From Chloroflexi bacterium UBA4736 (GTDB lineage Bacteria; Chloroflexota; Dormibacteria; Dormibacterales; Dormibacteraceae), in contig DHIW01000010.1 in the NCBI GenBank assembly GCA_002404015.1, forward strand, positions 41,209 through 105,208: a stretch of DNA of 64,000 nt, written 5' to 3'. The notes under the pieces are model-generated. The model saw nothing but the letters and a program-made list of their open reading frames with translations, did no database searches and was not told the origin of the DNA. Position numbers and translations under genes: made by a program. Below, one piece after another: positions 1 to 8,413 of this stretch (its first letter is position 1; every line of letters begins with the position of its first letter).

Positions 1-750
1 GCCGAGATGCTGAGCGAGGGCCGGCTTGGCGAGTACAGGAGGCAGAGGAACATGGCACGCCAGGTCTCGGCGCTCCGCGAGCACTTCATCATCTGCGGCT
101 ACGGGCGCATCGGCACCCAGATCGTGACTGAGTTCGAGCACGCGAGGGCCAGCTACATCGTGATCGACAACAATCCCGAGGCACTGCGCCGGCTCAGCCA
201 CGAGGACCGCCTGTTCATCGAGGGCGACGCGGCCTCGGAGGAGGTGCTCAAGGAGGCCGGGATCGAGCGGGCCCGCGGCCTCGTGTGCGCCGTCGACGCC
301 GACGAGCGGGCGGTGTACATAAGCCTGGCGGCCCGGGCCCTGAACCCTGACCTCTACATCCTGGCGAGGGCCGGCCAGCCGGAGTCCATCCGCCGGCTGG
401 AGCTGGCCGGAGCCAACCGGGTCATCTCGCCCTACCGGATGGCGGGACACCAGCTGGCCGAGCTTGCGCTGCGCCCGGCACTCCTCGACGTCACCAGCGC
501 TCTCCACCATGGAGATGGCGACGTGGGTGTCGAGGAGTTGCTCGTGAGCGCGACGTGCGGCCAGGTCGGGAAAACGCTGGCCGGCTCCGGCCTGCAGGAG
601 CCGGCGGTGGCCCGCCTGCTGGCGCTGCGCCGGCGCAGCGGGGACCTGCACGTGAACCCGGGCGGTGAGATGGTCCTCGAGGAGGGCGACCTGATCATCG
701 CCATCGGCTCCCAGCAGCAGCTGGAGGCGACGGCGGCGCTCCTGCAGTGA
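1..750 (+). CDS. K+ channel NAD-binding (RCK/TrkA-type) protein, 5' partial
   Basis: The reading frame is open from the first base, so the gene begins upstream of the window. The visible part is a cytoplasmic RCK module. A Rossmann fold starts at about residue 25 with the nucleotide-binding motif CGYGRIGTQI, followed by the acidic end of strand 2 (IDNNPEAL). A TrkA-C-like domain occupies about residues 165-249. The linker before the Rossmann fold resembles that of two-TM K+ channels fused to RCK domains, so a pore domain probably lies upstream; a soluble TrkA subunit is the alternative. Such domains gate K+ flux in response to nucleotides or ions. The stop overlaps the start of the next gene (GTGA), indicating translational coupling with the metal transporter. 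Confidence 0.85.
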   Translation, partial: AEMLSEGRLGEYRRQRNMARQVSALREHFIICGYGRIGTQIVTEFEHARASYIVIDNNPEALRRLSHEDRLFIEGDAASEEVLKEAGIERARGLVCAVDADERAVYISLAARALNPDLYILARAGQPESIRRLELAGANRVISPYRMAGHQLAELALRPALLDVTSALHHGDGDVGVEELLVSATCGQVGKTLAGSGLQEPAVARLLALRRRSGDLHVNPGGEMVLEEGDLIIAIGSQQQLEATAALLQ

Positions 751-2141
751 CTATCGCGCCAGTGGCTGACGAACGCTTGAGCTCGCGCCCCCAGCTGGTC
801 GTGCTGGTCTCGCTGGGTGTGGACTGCATCCTGGTCGTCGCCAAGCTGATCGCCGGCCTGCTCACGGGCAGCCTCGGCCTGCTCAGCGAGGCGGCCCACT
901 CAGCCCTGGACCTGGTGGCTTCCCTCTTCACGGTGCTGGCGATCCGGACGGCCCGCAAGCCGGCGGACCACGATCACCCGTACGGGCACCGGCGGGCCGA
1001 GAACCTGGCCGCGTTCGGCCAGGGCATCGTGCTCCTGCTCACCGCCATCGGCATCAGCTACGAGGCGATCCGGCGCCTCCTGGGCGCCCCCTCGGACGTG
1101 AACCCGGCCTGGTACGCGCTGGCCTTGATGGTGATCACGATGGGGATCGAGGTCGTCCGAACCCTGGTCCTGAGCGCTGTCGGGCGCGCCACCAGGAACG
1201 AGGCGCTGAAGGCGGCCGCGGCCAACCGGCTGGCCGACATCTTCACATCGGCCGGTGTGCTGGCCGGGCTGATCGGGGTCCGGGCCGGTTTCCAGTGGGC
1301 GGACGCGGTGGCCGCGCTGCTGGTCGCGGTCCTGATCTTCCGGGCGGCCGCGCTGCTCTCCTGGCGCTCAGCCGACATCCTGATGGACCGGGCCCCGACC
1401 GGCGTCGAGGACGACCTACGGCGCACGATCTCCGGCGTCGAGGGCGTGCGTGAGGTGCGCGAAGTACGGGTTCGCGGGTCGGGCTCCAACCTGCTGGGAG
1501 ACGCCCGCGTCTCCGCTCCCCGTATGCTCTCGGTCGAGGCCTCTCAGGCGCTCCGCGAGGAGGTCCGCGAAGCGGTCGCCGAGGCCCATCCCGAGGTCGA
1601 GCTGGCGCTCGTCATTGAGGCCGACGCCCAGGCCGCCAACCTGGTCGAGCGAGTGCACGCCGCGGCGGCCCGGCACGGCGGCGTCTCCGACCTGCACAAC
1701 GTGACCGTCGAGAAGGAGGATGACGGCAGCCTCCACCTCTCGATGCACGCCAAGCTGCCCGGCCAGATCAGCCTGGAGCAGGCGACTCGGACCAGCGTCG
1801 AGCTGGAGCGCGTGGTGCGGGAGGAGCTGCCCGAGGTCTCCCGCGTCGACGTCCACCTGGAGCCGCTGGAGCCGGACTGGGTCCATGGCGAGGAGGTGAC
1901 GATGCAGCGGGCCGACCTGGCGGCCCGCGTCCGGCGGGTCGTGGAGAGGCACCCCGAGGTGACCGCCTGCCGGGATGTGGAGCTCAGCTCGCGCGGCGAC
2001 CGGATCGTCGGCCACGTGGTCGCCCAGATGCGGGCCGACGTCACGCTTGAACACGCGCACGCGGTGGAGACGGAGCTGGAAGACCGGATCCTGGCCGAGG
2101 TGCCGGACGTCTACGAGGTCGTGGCTCGGGTAACGACCTGA
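747..2141 (+). CDS. Cation diffusion facilitator (CDF) metal exporter with three C-terminal cytoplasmic domains
   Basis: 464 aa, longer than the roughly 300 aa usual for the family. Residues 1-215 form the six-helix CDF membrane part, with the TM2 motif HSALD (HxxxD), the histidine-rich loop DHDHPYGHRRAENLAAF after it, and the TM5 motif NRLAD, where Asn replaces the first His/Asp of the usual HxxxD/DxxxD. Residues 215-464 look like three successive ferredoxin-like dimerisation domains, each with a PEV-type strand, where a typical member has one. The role would be proton-coupled export of a divalent metal; the altered TM5 site makes Zn, Fe, Mn or Co uncertain. The GTG start overlaps the stop of the RCK gene. 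Confidence 0.88.
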   Translation: MTIAPVADERLSSRPQLVVLVSLGVDCILVVAKLIAGLLTGSLGLLSEAAHSALDLVASLFTVLAIRTARKPADHDHPYGHRRAENLAAFGQGIVLLLTAIGISYEAIRRLLGAPSDVNPAWYALALMVITMGIEVVRTLVLSAVGRATRNEALKAAAANRLADIFTSAGVLAGLIGVRAGFQWADAVAALLVAVLIFRAAALLSWRSADILMDRAPTGVEDDLRRTISGVEGVREVREVRVRGSGSNLLGDARVSAPRMLSVEASQALREEVREAVAEAHPEVELALVIEADAQAANLVERVHAAAARHGGVSDLHNVTVEKEDDGSLHLSMHAKLPGQISLEQATRTSVELERVVREELPEVSRVDVHLEPLEPDWVHGEEVTMQRADLAARVRRVVERHPEVTACRDVELSSRGDRIVGHVVAQMRADVTLEHAHAVETELEDRILAEVPDVYEVVARVTT

Positions 2142-2147
2142 AAGGAT

Positions 2148-2702
2148 TCAGGCTGGGGGCGCAGAACCGTCCTCGCCAACCACGTCGAACGTGATCTCGT
2201 AGACGCCGCCCACGAACCTTGCTCGGTGCACCCAGCCCAGGCGCCGGAGCAGGGCGAGCATGCTCTGGTTCTCCGGCAGCACGATCAGCGTGAACGTCTG
2301 GATCCCGTGCCTGCGGGCGACGGCGGCGACGTGGCTGAGCAGGGCGGCGCCCAATCCGCGGCGCTGGAACTCGTCCACCACGGCCACCGCGACCTCGGCG
2401 ATGGTGGTGCCGGGCGCCCGGTCGTAGCGGGCCACGCCGACGATGTGCTCCGCGCGGTCCGGCTTGTGGGTGATCGCCACGACCGCGTAGCGGTCCTCGT
2501 AGTCGACCCGGGCCAGGCGGTGGGCGAGCTCCTCGGGCAGCCGCTTCAAGGGCGAGAAGAAGCGGAAGTACACGCTGCGCTCGGACATCCGGCTGAAGGC
2601 TTCGTGCAGGCGCGGCTCGTCGTCCGGCCGGATCGGCCGCAGGTGGACCTTGACGCCGTCCTCCAGCATGACGGTCCGCTCCAGCTTGTGGGCGTCAGAC
2701 AC
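2148..2702 (-). CDS. GNAT-family N-acetyltransferase
   Basis: 184 aa single-domain acetyltransferase. The acetyl-CoA binding loop (motif A, Q/RxxGxG/A) is seen as FQRRGLGAAL at about residues 111-120. It follows a strand of the type AEVAVAVVDEF and precedes motif B (LPENQSMLALLRRLGW). The N-terminal phrase VHLRPIRPDDEPRLHEAFSRM is typical of the GNAT domain of Pat-like protein lysine acetyltransferases, but no cyclic-nucleotide or CoA-ligase domain is attached. It converges on the CDF gene with a 6-bp gap. The substrate cannot be told from the sequence. Confidence 0.85.
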   Translation of the reverse strand: MSDAHKLERTVMLEDGVKVHLRPIRPDDEPRLHEAFSRMSERSVYFRFFSPLKRLPEELAHRLARVDYEDRYAVVAITHKPDRAEHIVGVARYDRAPGTTIAEVAVAVVDEFQRRGLGAALLSHVAAVARRHGIQTFTLIVLPENQSMLALLRRLGWVHRARFVGGVYEITFDVVGEDGSAPPA

Positions 2703-2816
2703 GGGGCTAATAATCCCCCAGCTCGGGCCACGCCGGGCCGGGCGCCGCGATGCGCACCAGGCTCATCGCAGACAACTGTACGAGCAACCCGCGACGGCGC
2801 AGCCTAGCCTTAGAGC

Positions 2817-3032
2817 TTGCGTTTTCTGGTCTCGCGGCTCGCCGGCCGGAGCAGCTTCAGCCTGTTCAGCGCCGGCTCGCTCTTCAGCGTCCTCAGCATC
2901 CTGAGCATCGGCAGCGCGGGATCCATCCTCTCGATCGGCTGCGCTGGCTCAATCCTCTCGATCGGGAGCGCGGGCTCCATATTGTCGATCGGCAGTGCCG
3001 GTTCCATCCTCTCCATTGGCGGCCGCCGGTAG
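2817..3032 (+). CDS. Small SAGSILSIG-repeat protein
   Basis: 71 aa read from a TTG start (MRFLVSRLAGRSS). After a short basic N-terminus the protein is almost entirely a 9-residue repeat of consensus SAGSILSIG, in about four and a half copies (residues 29-68), encoded by a 27-bp tandem repeat. Copies differ at synonymous positions (SIL is spelled four ways), which points to selection on the protein. The G/S/I/L pattern suggests a beta-solenoid or amyloid-like stack; this is inference. The opposite strand is also open (ERMEPALPI-type repeats), but the forward frame matches the small SxGSxLSxG proteins I recall from high-GC bacteria. There is no clear ribosome binding site and the function is unknown. 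Confidence 0.5.
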   Translation: MRFLVSRLAGRSSFSLFSAGSLFSVLSILSIGSAGSILSIGCAGSILSIGSAGSILSIGSAGSILSIGGRR

Positions 3033-3097
3033 CGCTAGCACGGCCTGCTGGTTCCAGCCGGCGGCTGGTCTCCAGGACGGCTTAGCATCCGCGTCCC

Positions 3098-3421
3098 ATG
3101 GACCACTTCGATGTGTCGGAGTTGGCCGTATCCCAGCACCGTCCAGGTGAGCACACCTACACCGACTTCTTCAGCAGCCGGCTGCTGAGCATCGGCTTCG
3201 CGATCTGGCCGGCGGGCGGCGAGGACAACCAGCGCCCGCACGCCGAGGACGAGGTCTACCACGTGCTGTCCGGGCGGGCCCGGATCCGGGTCGCGGAGGA
3301 GGATCGTCCAGTCGGGCCGGGCTCTGTGGTGTTCGTGGCGACCGGTGTCGAGCACCGGTTCTTCGACATCGACGAGGACCTCCACGTACTCGTGTTCTGG
3401 GCCCCGCCGCACCGGCCGTGA
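3098..3421 (+). CDS. Cupin-domain protein
   Basis: 107 aa, one cupin barrel. Motif 1 contains PHAEDEVYHVLSGRARI (about residues 47-64) and motif 2 GSVVFVATGVEHRFFD (about residues 79-94), giving His, Glu, His and His metal ligands. Small cupins of this type can be isomerases, dioxygenase-like enzymes or sensors, and no substrate can be assigned. The start is the ATG 25 bp after a short upstream gap. The stop overlaps the GTG of the lipoprotein hydrolase, so the two genes are probably cotranscribed. Confidence 0.8.
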   Translation: MDHFDVSELAVSQHRPGEHTYTDFFSSRLLSIGFAIWPAGGEDNQRPHAEDEVYHVLSGRARIRVAEEDRPVGPGSVVFVATGVEHRFFDIDEDLHVLVFWAPPHRP

Positions 3422-4419
3422 GCAGGGCCTGGGCCGCACTTGGCGCTGGAGCGAGCCTGCTCCTCGCAGGCTGCAGCGGTGGCAGCCAGGCGACGGCACG
3501 ACCCGCCCCGACTCTGTCCGGCTCCGCCCAGGCCGTGGCTCCGGCCGCCGCTCCGACGCCGGTGCCGACGCCGCCCCCGCCCGCCTTTTACATAGAGTCT
3601 CTGCGCAACCGGATTCCGGTCGCCGGCCAGGTCCAGGTCGGCGACCTGATGTGGCATGGAGCGGGCTTCAGCAAGTACCACGTCACCTGGACGAGCGGCG
3701 GCCAGCCCATGACCGGGACCATCTCGCTGCCGGACGGCGGCGGGCCGTTCCCGGTCGTGATCGTCAACCACGGTCACATCCCGCCCGAGCGCTACTGGAT
3801 CGGCCAGGACTCGGGCATCTTCGGGGATCCCATGGCCGCCCACGGCTTCATCTCGATCGCCCCCAACTACGTCGGCTACGAGGGTTCGGGCCCCGGCGCA
3901 GCGGGCCTCCAGACCAACCAGCAGATCGCGGTCGCCGACATGGACCTGATCTCGTCGCTGGGCTCGCTGTCCCAGGCGGATCCCACCCGGGTGGCCGTCG
4001 TGGGACACAGCCAGGGCGGCGGGGTGTCGGAGATCCTGATGGTCGTCGACACCCGGATCAGGGCGGTTGTGCTGCACGCACCGGTCAGCACGGACGAGGC
4101 GGAGAACGCCGCCCGGCTGCATGCCAGGAACGGGACCTGGCCCGCCCTCGGCGACCCCGCGCAGAGCCCTGAGGCCTACGCGCACGTGTCACCGCGCAAC
4201 TACCTCGCGCGCTGGCAGCCGCCGGTGCTCCTGATCCAGGGCGCGCTCGACCACACCATCCCGGCGGCCCACACCCAGGCGACCTTCGACGCCCTCCAGG
4301 CGGCCGGCATCCAGTCCCGGCTGATGTGGATCCCCGGCGGCGACCACGACCTCGTCGGCTCCGACCTGGCCACGGCGGTGGCCGCCCAGGAGGACTGGAT
4401 CCGGAAGGCCCTCGGCTGA
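3418..4419 (+). CDS. Secreted lipoprotein alpha/beta hydrolase
   Basis: 333 aa. A lipoprotein signal peptide with lipobox LLAGC (Cys at about residue 19) predicts lipid anchoring outside the membrane. It is followed by a Pro/Ala-rich linker to about residue 60. The hydrolase fold shows an oxyanion-region VNHGH, the nucleophile elbow GHSQGG (Ser at about residue 200), an acid in GALDHTIP and a final His in PGGDHD, a complete catalytic triad in the dienelactone-hydrolase/acyl-peptidase-like order. It would cleave an ester or peptide bond in an extracellular substrate that is not identifiable. The GTG start overlaps the cupin stop by 4 bp. Confidence 0.85.
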   Translation: MSRAWAALGAGASLLLAGCSGGSQATARPAPTLSGSAQAVAPAAAPTPVPTPPPPAFYIESLRNRIPVAGQVQVGDLMWHGAGFSKYHVTWTSGGQPMTGTISLPDGGGPFPVVIVNHGHIPPERYWIGQDSGIFGDPMAAHGFISIAPNYVGYEGSGPGAAGLQTNQQIAVADMDLISSLGSLSQADPTRVAVVGHSQGGGVSEILMVVDTRIRAVVLHAPVSTDEAENAARLHARNGTWPALGDPAQSPEAYAHVSPRNYLARWQPPVLLIQGALDHTIPAAHTQATFDALQAAGIQSRLMWIPGGDHDLVGSDLATAVAAQEDWIRKALG

Positions 4420-4491
4420 TCGACCCGCGTCGCCGGGATGCGGCCCTATCTGCGGCCGTGGATGGGGGCGTTGGCCGGCAAAGGGCCCTCT

Positions 4492-4506
4492 GGCGCTAGG
4501 AGCGCC
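4492..4506. terminator. Hairpin between convergent genes
   Basis: GGCGCT-agg-AGCGCC is a perfect 6-bp inverted repeat in the gap between the hydrolase and the convergent dedA-like gene. It has no U-run, so it is a weak terminator candidate only. Confidence 0.3.
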
Positions 4507-4513
4507 CCGCTCC

Positions 4514-5254
4514 TCAGGCGGCTCGCCGATCGTCGCGCGCCAGGGCACGCACGATCCTGACCGCGAAGTAGCCCAGCGCCAGCACGACCACGGCGGTGCC
4601 CAGCCAGTACAGCCAGGGATGGCCGGCGACGTAGCGGCCCGCGGCCCGGCCGTAGGTGCGGCCCAGCCACAGCCAGAAGAAAGCCCAGGGCACCGCGGAT
4701 ACGGCGACCGAGGGCGCGAAGCGGCGGTAGGGCATTCCGAAGGTGCCCGCCACGACCGTGATCGGGATCCGAAAGCCGGGCAGGTGGCGGCCGAAGATGA
4801 CGGCGACGAGGCCCCAGCGCCGGAACCAGCCCTCGGCCCGCGCGATCCGGTCGGGATTCAGGTGGAAGGCGCCGCTGAGGCGGTGGCCGACCAGCCGCCG
4901 GCCCCAGCGCCGGGAGACCCAGAAGAGGTTGCTCGAGCCGGCCACAACCACGGCCACCACCGCCGCCCACTCGGCTACGAAGACTGCCGCGGAGCCGGCC
5001 GCCTGGCGGCCGAGGAAGATGAGGAGGGCGTCCCCTGGCAGCGGAAGCGGCAGCCCGCTCTCCTCCAGGTACAGCAGGAGTAGCGCGCCGGCCACGCCCA
5101 ACGGCCCGAAATGCGCCCTCAGGAAGCCGCGGAAGCTGCCGTACGCCTCAGGGACGTCGCCCTCCCAGACGAGCATCACCACCAGCAGCAGCACCCCGGC
5201 GGCGGCCCAAGCCAGCGGCACCCAGCGGGCGCGCCGGGACCCAGATCTCGCCAT
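4514..5254 (-). CDS. DedA-family membrane protein
   Basis: 246 aa polytopic membrane protein. It carries the DedA/SNARE-assoc signature with the re-entrant segment EESGLPLPLPGDALLIFLG (residues 46-64) and the second half-motif FGRHLPGFRIPITVVAGTFG with its conserved Arg and Gly. At least five hydrophobic helices are visible, at about 12-30, 50-70, 83-105, 178-195 and 213-235. DedA proteins are undecaprenyl-phosphate or phospholipid translocases needed for envelope integrity; which lipid this one moves is not known. It stands alone between a convergent hydrolase and the MetE-like operon. Confidence 0.9.
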   Translation of the reverse strand: MARSGSRRARWVPLAWAAAGVLLLVVMLVWEGDVPEAYGSFRGFLRAHFGPLGVAGALLLLYLEESGLPLPLPGDALLIFLGRQAAGSAAVFVAEWAAVVAVVVAGSSNLFWVSRRWGRRLVGHRLSGAFHLNPDRIARAEGWFRRWGLVAVIFGRHLPGFRIPITVVAGTFGMPYRRFAPSVAVSAVPWAFFWLWLGRTYGRAAGRYVAGHPWLYWLGTAVVVLALGYFAVRIVRALARDDRRAA

Positions 5255-5286
5255 ACGGACCAGTCTGCCCGGTTCCCCCCTGGGAA

Positions 5287-6279
5287 CTACTCCGCGCGAA
5301 CCTGGTCGGACGCGCGGACCATCACCTGCAGCTTCTTGAAGGCCGTGGCCCGAGGCAGGTACTTCATGCCGCAGTCCGGCGCCAGGATCAGGCGCTCCGG
5401 CGGCACGAAGCGCAGCGCGCCGCGGATCCGCTGCACGACCGTGTCGACGTCTTCCACCGGGCTCTCGTCGGCGAGGTCGATGACACCCACGACGAACTGC
5501 TTGCCGGGAACCTCGCGCAGGATCGCCAGGTCCACGCCCTGCTGCGCCGACTCTAGCGAGATCTGGTCGACCACCGCATCGGCCAGCTCGGCGAAGAACG
5601 GATAGCCGCCCGGCCGCGAATGCACGATGTGGGCGTAGCCGAAGCAGGTGTGCAGGGCGGCCCGGATGGCGAACGCGCGGGCCCGATCCGCCCTGGCCTG
5701 CAGGTAGGGCTCGTCCAGCTGGACCACGTCGGCGCCGGCGGCGAAGAGGTCGCGCACCTCCTCGCTGACCGCGGCGGCGAGGTCCATCGCCAGCGCCTCC
5801 TCGTCGCCGTAGTGGTCGTCCTGGGCCTGCTGCGACATCGTGAAGGGACCCGGGACCGTCACCTTGATGGGGCGGTCGGTGCTGGCGCGCAGGAACTCGA
5901 CGTCCCTCACGAGCACCGGCCGCGAGCGGCGTATTGGACCGATCACCCGAGGCACCGGGTTGGAGTGCCCGGTTCGGTCGAGGGCCGTGCCCGGGTTGAC
6001 GATGTCCATCCCCTCGAGCGCCGTGGCGAACCGGTTGGAGTAGCTCTCTCGCCGGATCTCGCCGTCGGTGATCACGTCGATGCCGGCCCGCTCCATGTCC
6101 CGGATCGCAACCAGCGTCGCGTCGTCCTGGGCCTCTTCCAGGAATTCAGGGCCGACCCGCCAGATCTCCGGGGCGCGGGTCCGCGGCGGCAGCCGGCCGC
6201 CAAGGGCGCCTCGGTCGACCAGCCAGTCCGGCTGCGGATAGCTCCCGACCACCGTCGTCTGGAGGATGGCTGGCGTCAC
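5287..6279 (-). CDS. Methionine synthase II (cobalamin-independent, MetE C-terminal type) family protein
   Basis: 330 aa from a GTG that sits one base after the stop of the upstream acetyltransferase gene (TGAcGTG). A longer frame exists but its upstream part belongs to that gene. It is a single TIM barrel like the catalytic half of MetE: TTVVGSYPQP at the N-terminus, TDGEIRRESYSNRF (substrate Asp/Glu), VTVPGPFTM, VVQLDEPYLQ, an SRPGGYP loop in place of the zinc-binding HxC, and LILAPDCGMKYLPR, which supplies the C-terminal zinc cysteine. Stand-alone versions transfer methyl groups between small thiols and corrinoid or folate donors, or act in methylthio or phosphonate-type metabolism. The exact acceptor is unknown. 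Confidence 0.78.
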   Translation of the reverse strand: MTPAILQTTVVGSYPQPDWLVDRGALGGRLPPRTRAPEIWRVGPEFLEEAQDDATLVAIRDMERAGIDVITDGEIRRESYSNRFATALEGMDIVNPGTALDRTGHSNPVPRVIGPIRRSRPVLVRDVEFLRASTDRPIKVTVPGPFTMSQQAQDDHYGDEEALAMDLAAAVSEEVRDLFAAGADVVQLDEPYLQARADRARAFAIRAALHTCFGYAHIVHSRPGGYPFFAELADAVVDQISLESAQQGVDLAILREVPGKQFVVGVIDLADESPVEDVDTVVQRIRGALRFVPPERLILAPDCGMKYLPRATAFKKLQVMVRASDQVRAE

Positions 6280-6280
6280 G

Positions 6281-6766
6281 TCAGTGCCGGCGCGTGCGCC
6301 GCCGCCGGAGCGACCAGCCCAGGCCCACCGAGAGCGCCCGGCAGGCGGCCGCCACCAGCGCCGGCCCAGCCCCCGCGACCGGCCCGACGTGAAGCCGGCG
6401 GAGGCCCGGCAGCGTGTGGGCCGCGATCCGCAAGACAGGGACGAAGCCGGCGTACGCGACGGCGCTCTCCGCACTGCCCTCGACGCTGGCGATCCACATC
6501 CGCGAGCGCCCCTCGCTGCGGGCCTGGGCGGTCATGAAGACGACCAGTGCGGCGAAATTGCCGCGCCTTCGGTGCGGCGCCAGCGTGACGCAGTTCCAGA
6601 TGTAGCCGTCGCCAGGCTGAGGGCGGATCTCCAGCCCGACCTCCCCGATCCACTCGGGCTCGAACGCCAACCAGCCGTAGGCGATGAGCTCCTCGCCGGC
6701 CCAGGCCCCAAAGCAGCGGCAGCCGCGGGCCAGCCGCGGCGGCACCAGGTCTCCCTCCGCGCCCAT
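6281..6766 (-). CDS. GNAT-family acetyltransferase-like protein
   Basis: 161 aa from the first ATG. A GNAT core is visible: GAWAGEELIAYGWLAF strand pair, YIWNCVTLAPHRRRGNFAAL (motif A with RRRG) and a C-terminal strand with GFVPVLRI. The frame stays open for more than 40 codons upstream of the ATG with coding-like content (PDSAAAIAAA directly before it) but without ATG, GTG or TTG. The true N-terminus may therefore be longer or the start non-canonical. It is coupled to the MetE-like gene by a 1-bp gap and follows the isomerase-family gene by about 130 bp. The substrate is unknown. Confidence 0.68.
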   Translation of the reverse strand: MGAEGDLVPPRLARGCRCFGAWAGEELIAYGWLAFEPEWIGEVGLEIRPQPGDGYIWNCVTLAPHRRRGNFAALVVFMTAQARSEGRSRMWIASVEGSAESAVAYAGFVPVLRIAAHTLPGLRRLHVGPVAGAGPALVAAACRALSVGLGWSLRRRRTRRH

Positions 6767-6899
6767 GGCAGCCGCGATCGCCGCCGCGGAATCGGGAAGC
6801 GCCTCCCCGAAGACGGCCGGGACGGGGGCGGGCGGCGGGCTCCACGATGGCAGCTCCGCCGCCCACAGGGTGACTACGGGTGTCCGAAGCGGCCTCGCG

Positions 6900-7723
6900 T
6901 TAGAACCGAAAGAAGAGACGCCGCACCTGCTCGATGACCTCCGGGTCCCCGCTCGCCGAGCCGCCCGGGAAACGGCCCCACACGCTGAGGACGAAGTCCC
7001 CCGGCGTGTGCTGGAAGAGCGCCTGGCAGCCCTCGAAGTTGCCTTCCTCGGGCTCGGACGACCACTTGCCGTCCTTCACCGTGACCCGCCACTTGCCGCC
7101 CCAGGGACCGCTGACCTCGAGCCCATACACGATGTCCACGCCCCGGGCGGCCTCCTGGTCCACCGTGTTCTGCATGATGATGTGGGTGTACGGGATCAGC
7201 AGGCCTGCGGCCTTCTCGTCGACGGTGGCCAGCTTGTCGCCCAGCCCGTACTCGATGTCGTAGGGATGGATCCCGTAGTCCATGATCTGGAAGGCGGGGT
7301 AGAAGCCGGCCGGGCACGGGCCCATGTAGGGGTGGACGACCAGGAAGCCGGTCCACTCGTCCGGAGTAAGCGCCTCGAAGATCCCCGTCATCTTGTCCGC
7401 GTCTGCCTTCAGGCGGCTGATCGCATCCTGGCGGGAGAGGCTCCGGAACTCCTTGGCGTGGTCGTCGAGCATCTCGCCCATGACCTGCAGGCCGACCGCA
7501 TCGGCGCTCTCGCCGCGCTTGGCGATCTCCCAGCGCTCGAGGTAGCCCTCGGTGACGTCGATCATGTGCCCGACCAGGTCGCGCACCTGCCACTCGGTGC
7601 AGCGGGTCTGCACCTCCCAGTTGGCCGGGTCGTCGATCAGGTCGTCTCTCGCTTCATGACGTCGAGTACGACGTCCTTGCCCTCCGGCGCCATCGGATTG
7701 ACCGGTGCTACGAGTGTGCTCAT
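6900..7723 (-). pseudogene. Mycothiol-dependent maleylpyruvate-isomerase/DinB-family protein with an apparent N-terminal frameshift
   Basis: The main frame (from the GTG at 7613) encodes 237 aa of a maleylpyruvate-isomerase-N/DinB-like four-helix protein, with the signature CTEWQVRDLVGHMIDVTEGY including the metal-binding His. A well-placed ATG lies upstream at 7723 after GGGAGG and encodes MSTLVAPVNPMAPEGK through VVLDVMKRE, but that frame stops at TGA near 7640. The other frame is open upstream of 7613 and reads RDDLIDDPANWEVQ, the natural continuation. Restoring one base near 7640-7655 joins them. It is either a sequencing deletion or a recent loss of function. Family members use mycothiol or metal for isomerisation or transfer; the substrate is unknown. 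Confidence 0.65.
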
Positions 7724-7745
7724 CCGCGAATACCTCCCTGAAAAG

Positions 7746-8411
7746 TCAGCGGGACGCCGCCTCCCCAACTTCGTCACGACGCTCGAGCGCCGCCATCAAT
7801 CTGCCGACCAGCCTCAGCTCCTCCCCGCTCACCTCGTGTCCCATGCCGGGGTACAGGTGGACTTCGACGTTGCCGCCCAGGCCGCGCAGGACCTCCCCGC
7901 TTTCGACGACCCGCGTGGCCGGGATGTGCGGGTCGACGTCGCTGCAGCCGAGCAGGACGGGCGTGCCCGCGAGTGACCCCGGATAGTCGCGCGGGGTGCC
8001 GTCGGTTCCGATCAGCCCGCCGCTCAGCCCGACGACGGCGCCGTGCCGGCGGGCGTTCCTGGCCGCAAACTCGAGCGTGAGGCAGGCGCCCTGCGAAAAA
8101 CCGAGCAGGATCACCCGGGCCGCGGGGACCGTCTCCTCGACCCGGCGCAGCAGGCCCGCCAGCAGGTCGAGCGCGGAGGAGAGCCAGGGCTCGTTGCGTT
8201 CCAGCGGCTCCATGAAGCCGTACGGATACCAGGCGTTGCCGGCCGCCTGGGGGGCCAGGAACGCGAAGCCCGGCCGGACCAGGCCGCGGCAGGTGAGCAG
8301 GATGTCCTCGGCGGTGGCGCCTCTCCCGTGCACCAGAATCATGGCGGCTGACGCCTGGCCCAGAGGTTCGCCTGCTGCGAGGACCGGCTGGCCGTCGTGA
8401 AGACCGGGCAC
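7746..8411 (-). CDS. Phospholipase/carboxylesterase-family hydrolase (MhqD-like)
   Basis: 221 aa from a GTG two bases after the stop of the dioxygenase gene. The compact alpha/beta hydrolase shows ILVHGRGATAEDI (oxyanion loop), GFSQGACL (nucleophile Ser), a late Asp in CSDVDPHIP and His in GMGHEVS, the full triad of the carboxylesterase/phospholipase (YpfH/MhqD) family. Pairing with a ring-cleaving dioxygenase is the layout of Bacillus mhqNOPED, whose products handle quinone-like electrophiles and catechols. A role in hydrolysing ring-cleavage products is therefore inferred, not shown. Confidence 0.82.
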   Translation of the reverse strand: MPGLHDGQPVLAAGEPLGQASAAMILVHGRGATAEDILLTCRGLVRPGFAFLAPQAAGNAWYPYGFMEPLERNEPWLSSALDLLAGLLRRVEETVPAARVILLGFSQGACLTLEFAARNARRHGAVVGLSGGLIGTDGTPRDYPGSLAGTPVLLGCSDVDPHIPATRVVESGEVLRGLGGNVEVHLYPGMGHEVSGEELRLVGRLMAALERRDEVGEAASR

Positions 8412-8413
8412 GG

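Noticed and set aside
2810..3016. Minus-strand ERMEPALPI-type repeat protein
   Set aside because: Same repeats read on the opposite strand. The plus frame gives the SAGSILSIG pattern I associate with known small proteins, so the minus frame is probably a shadow.
5620..6537. Long plus-strand frame opposite the MetE-like gene
   Set aside because: Antisense shadow: its protein is His/Arg/Pro-rich with no motif, while the minus strand encodes a clear TIM-barrel enzyme.
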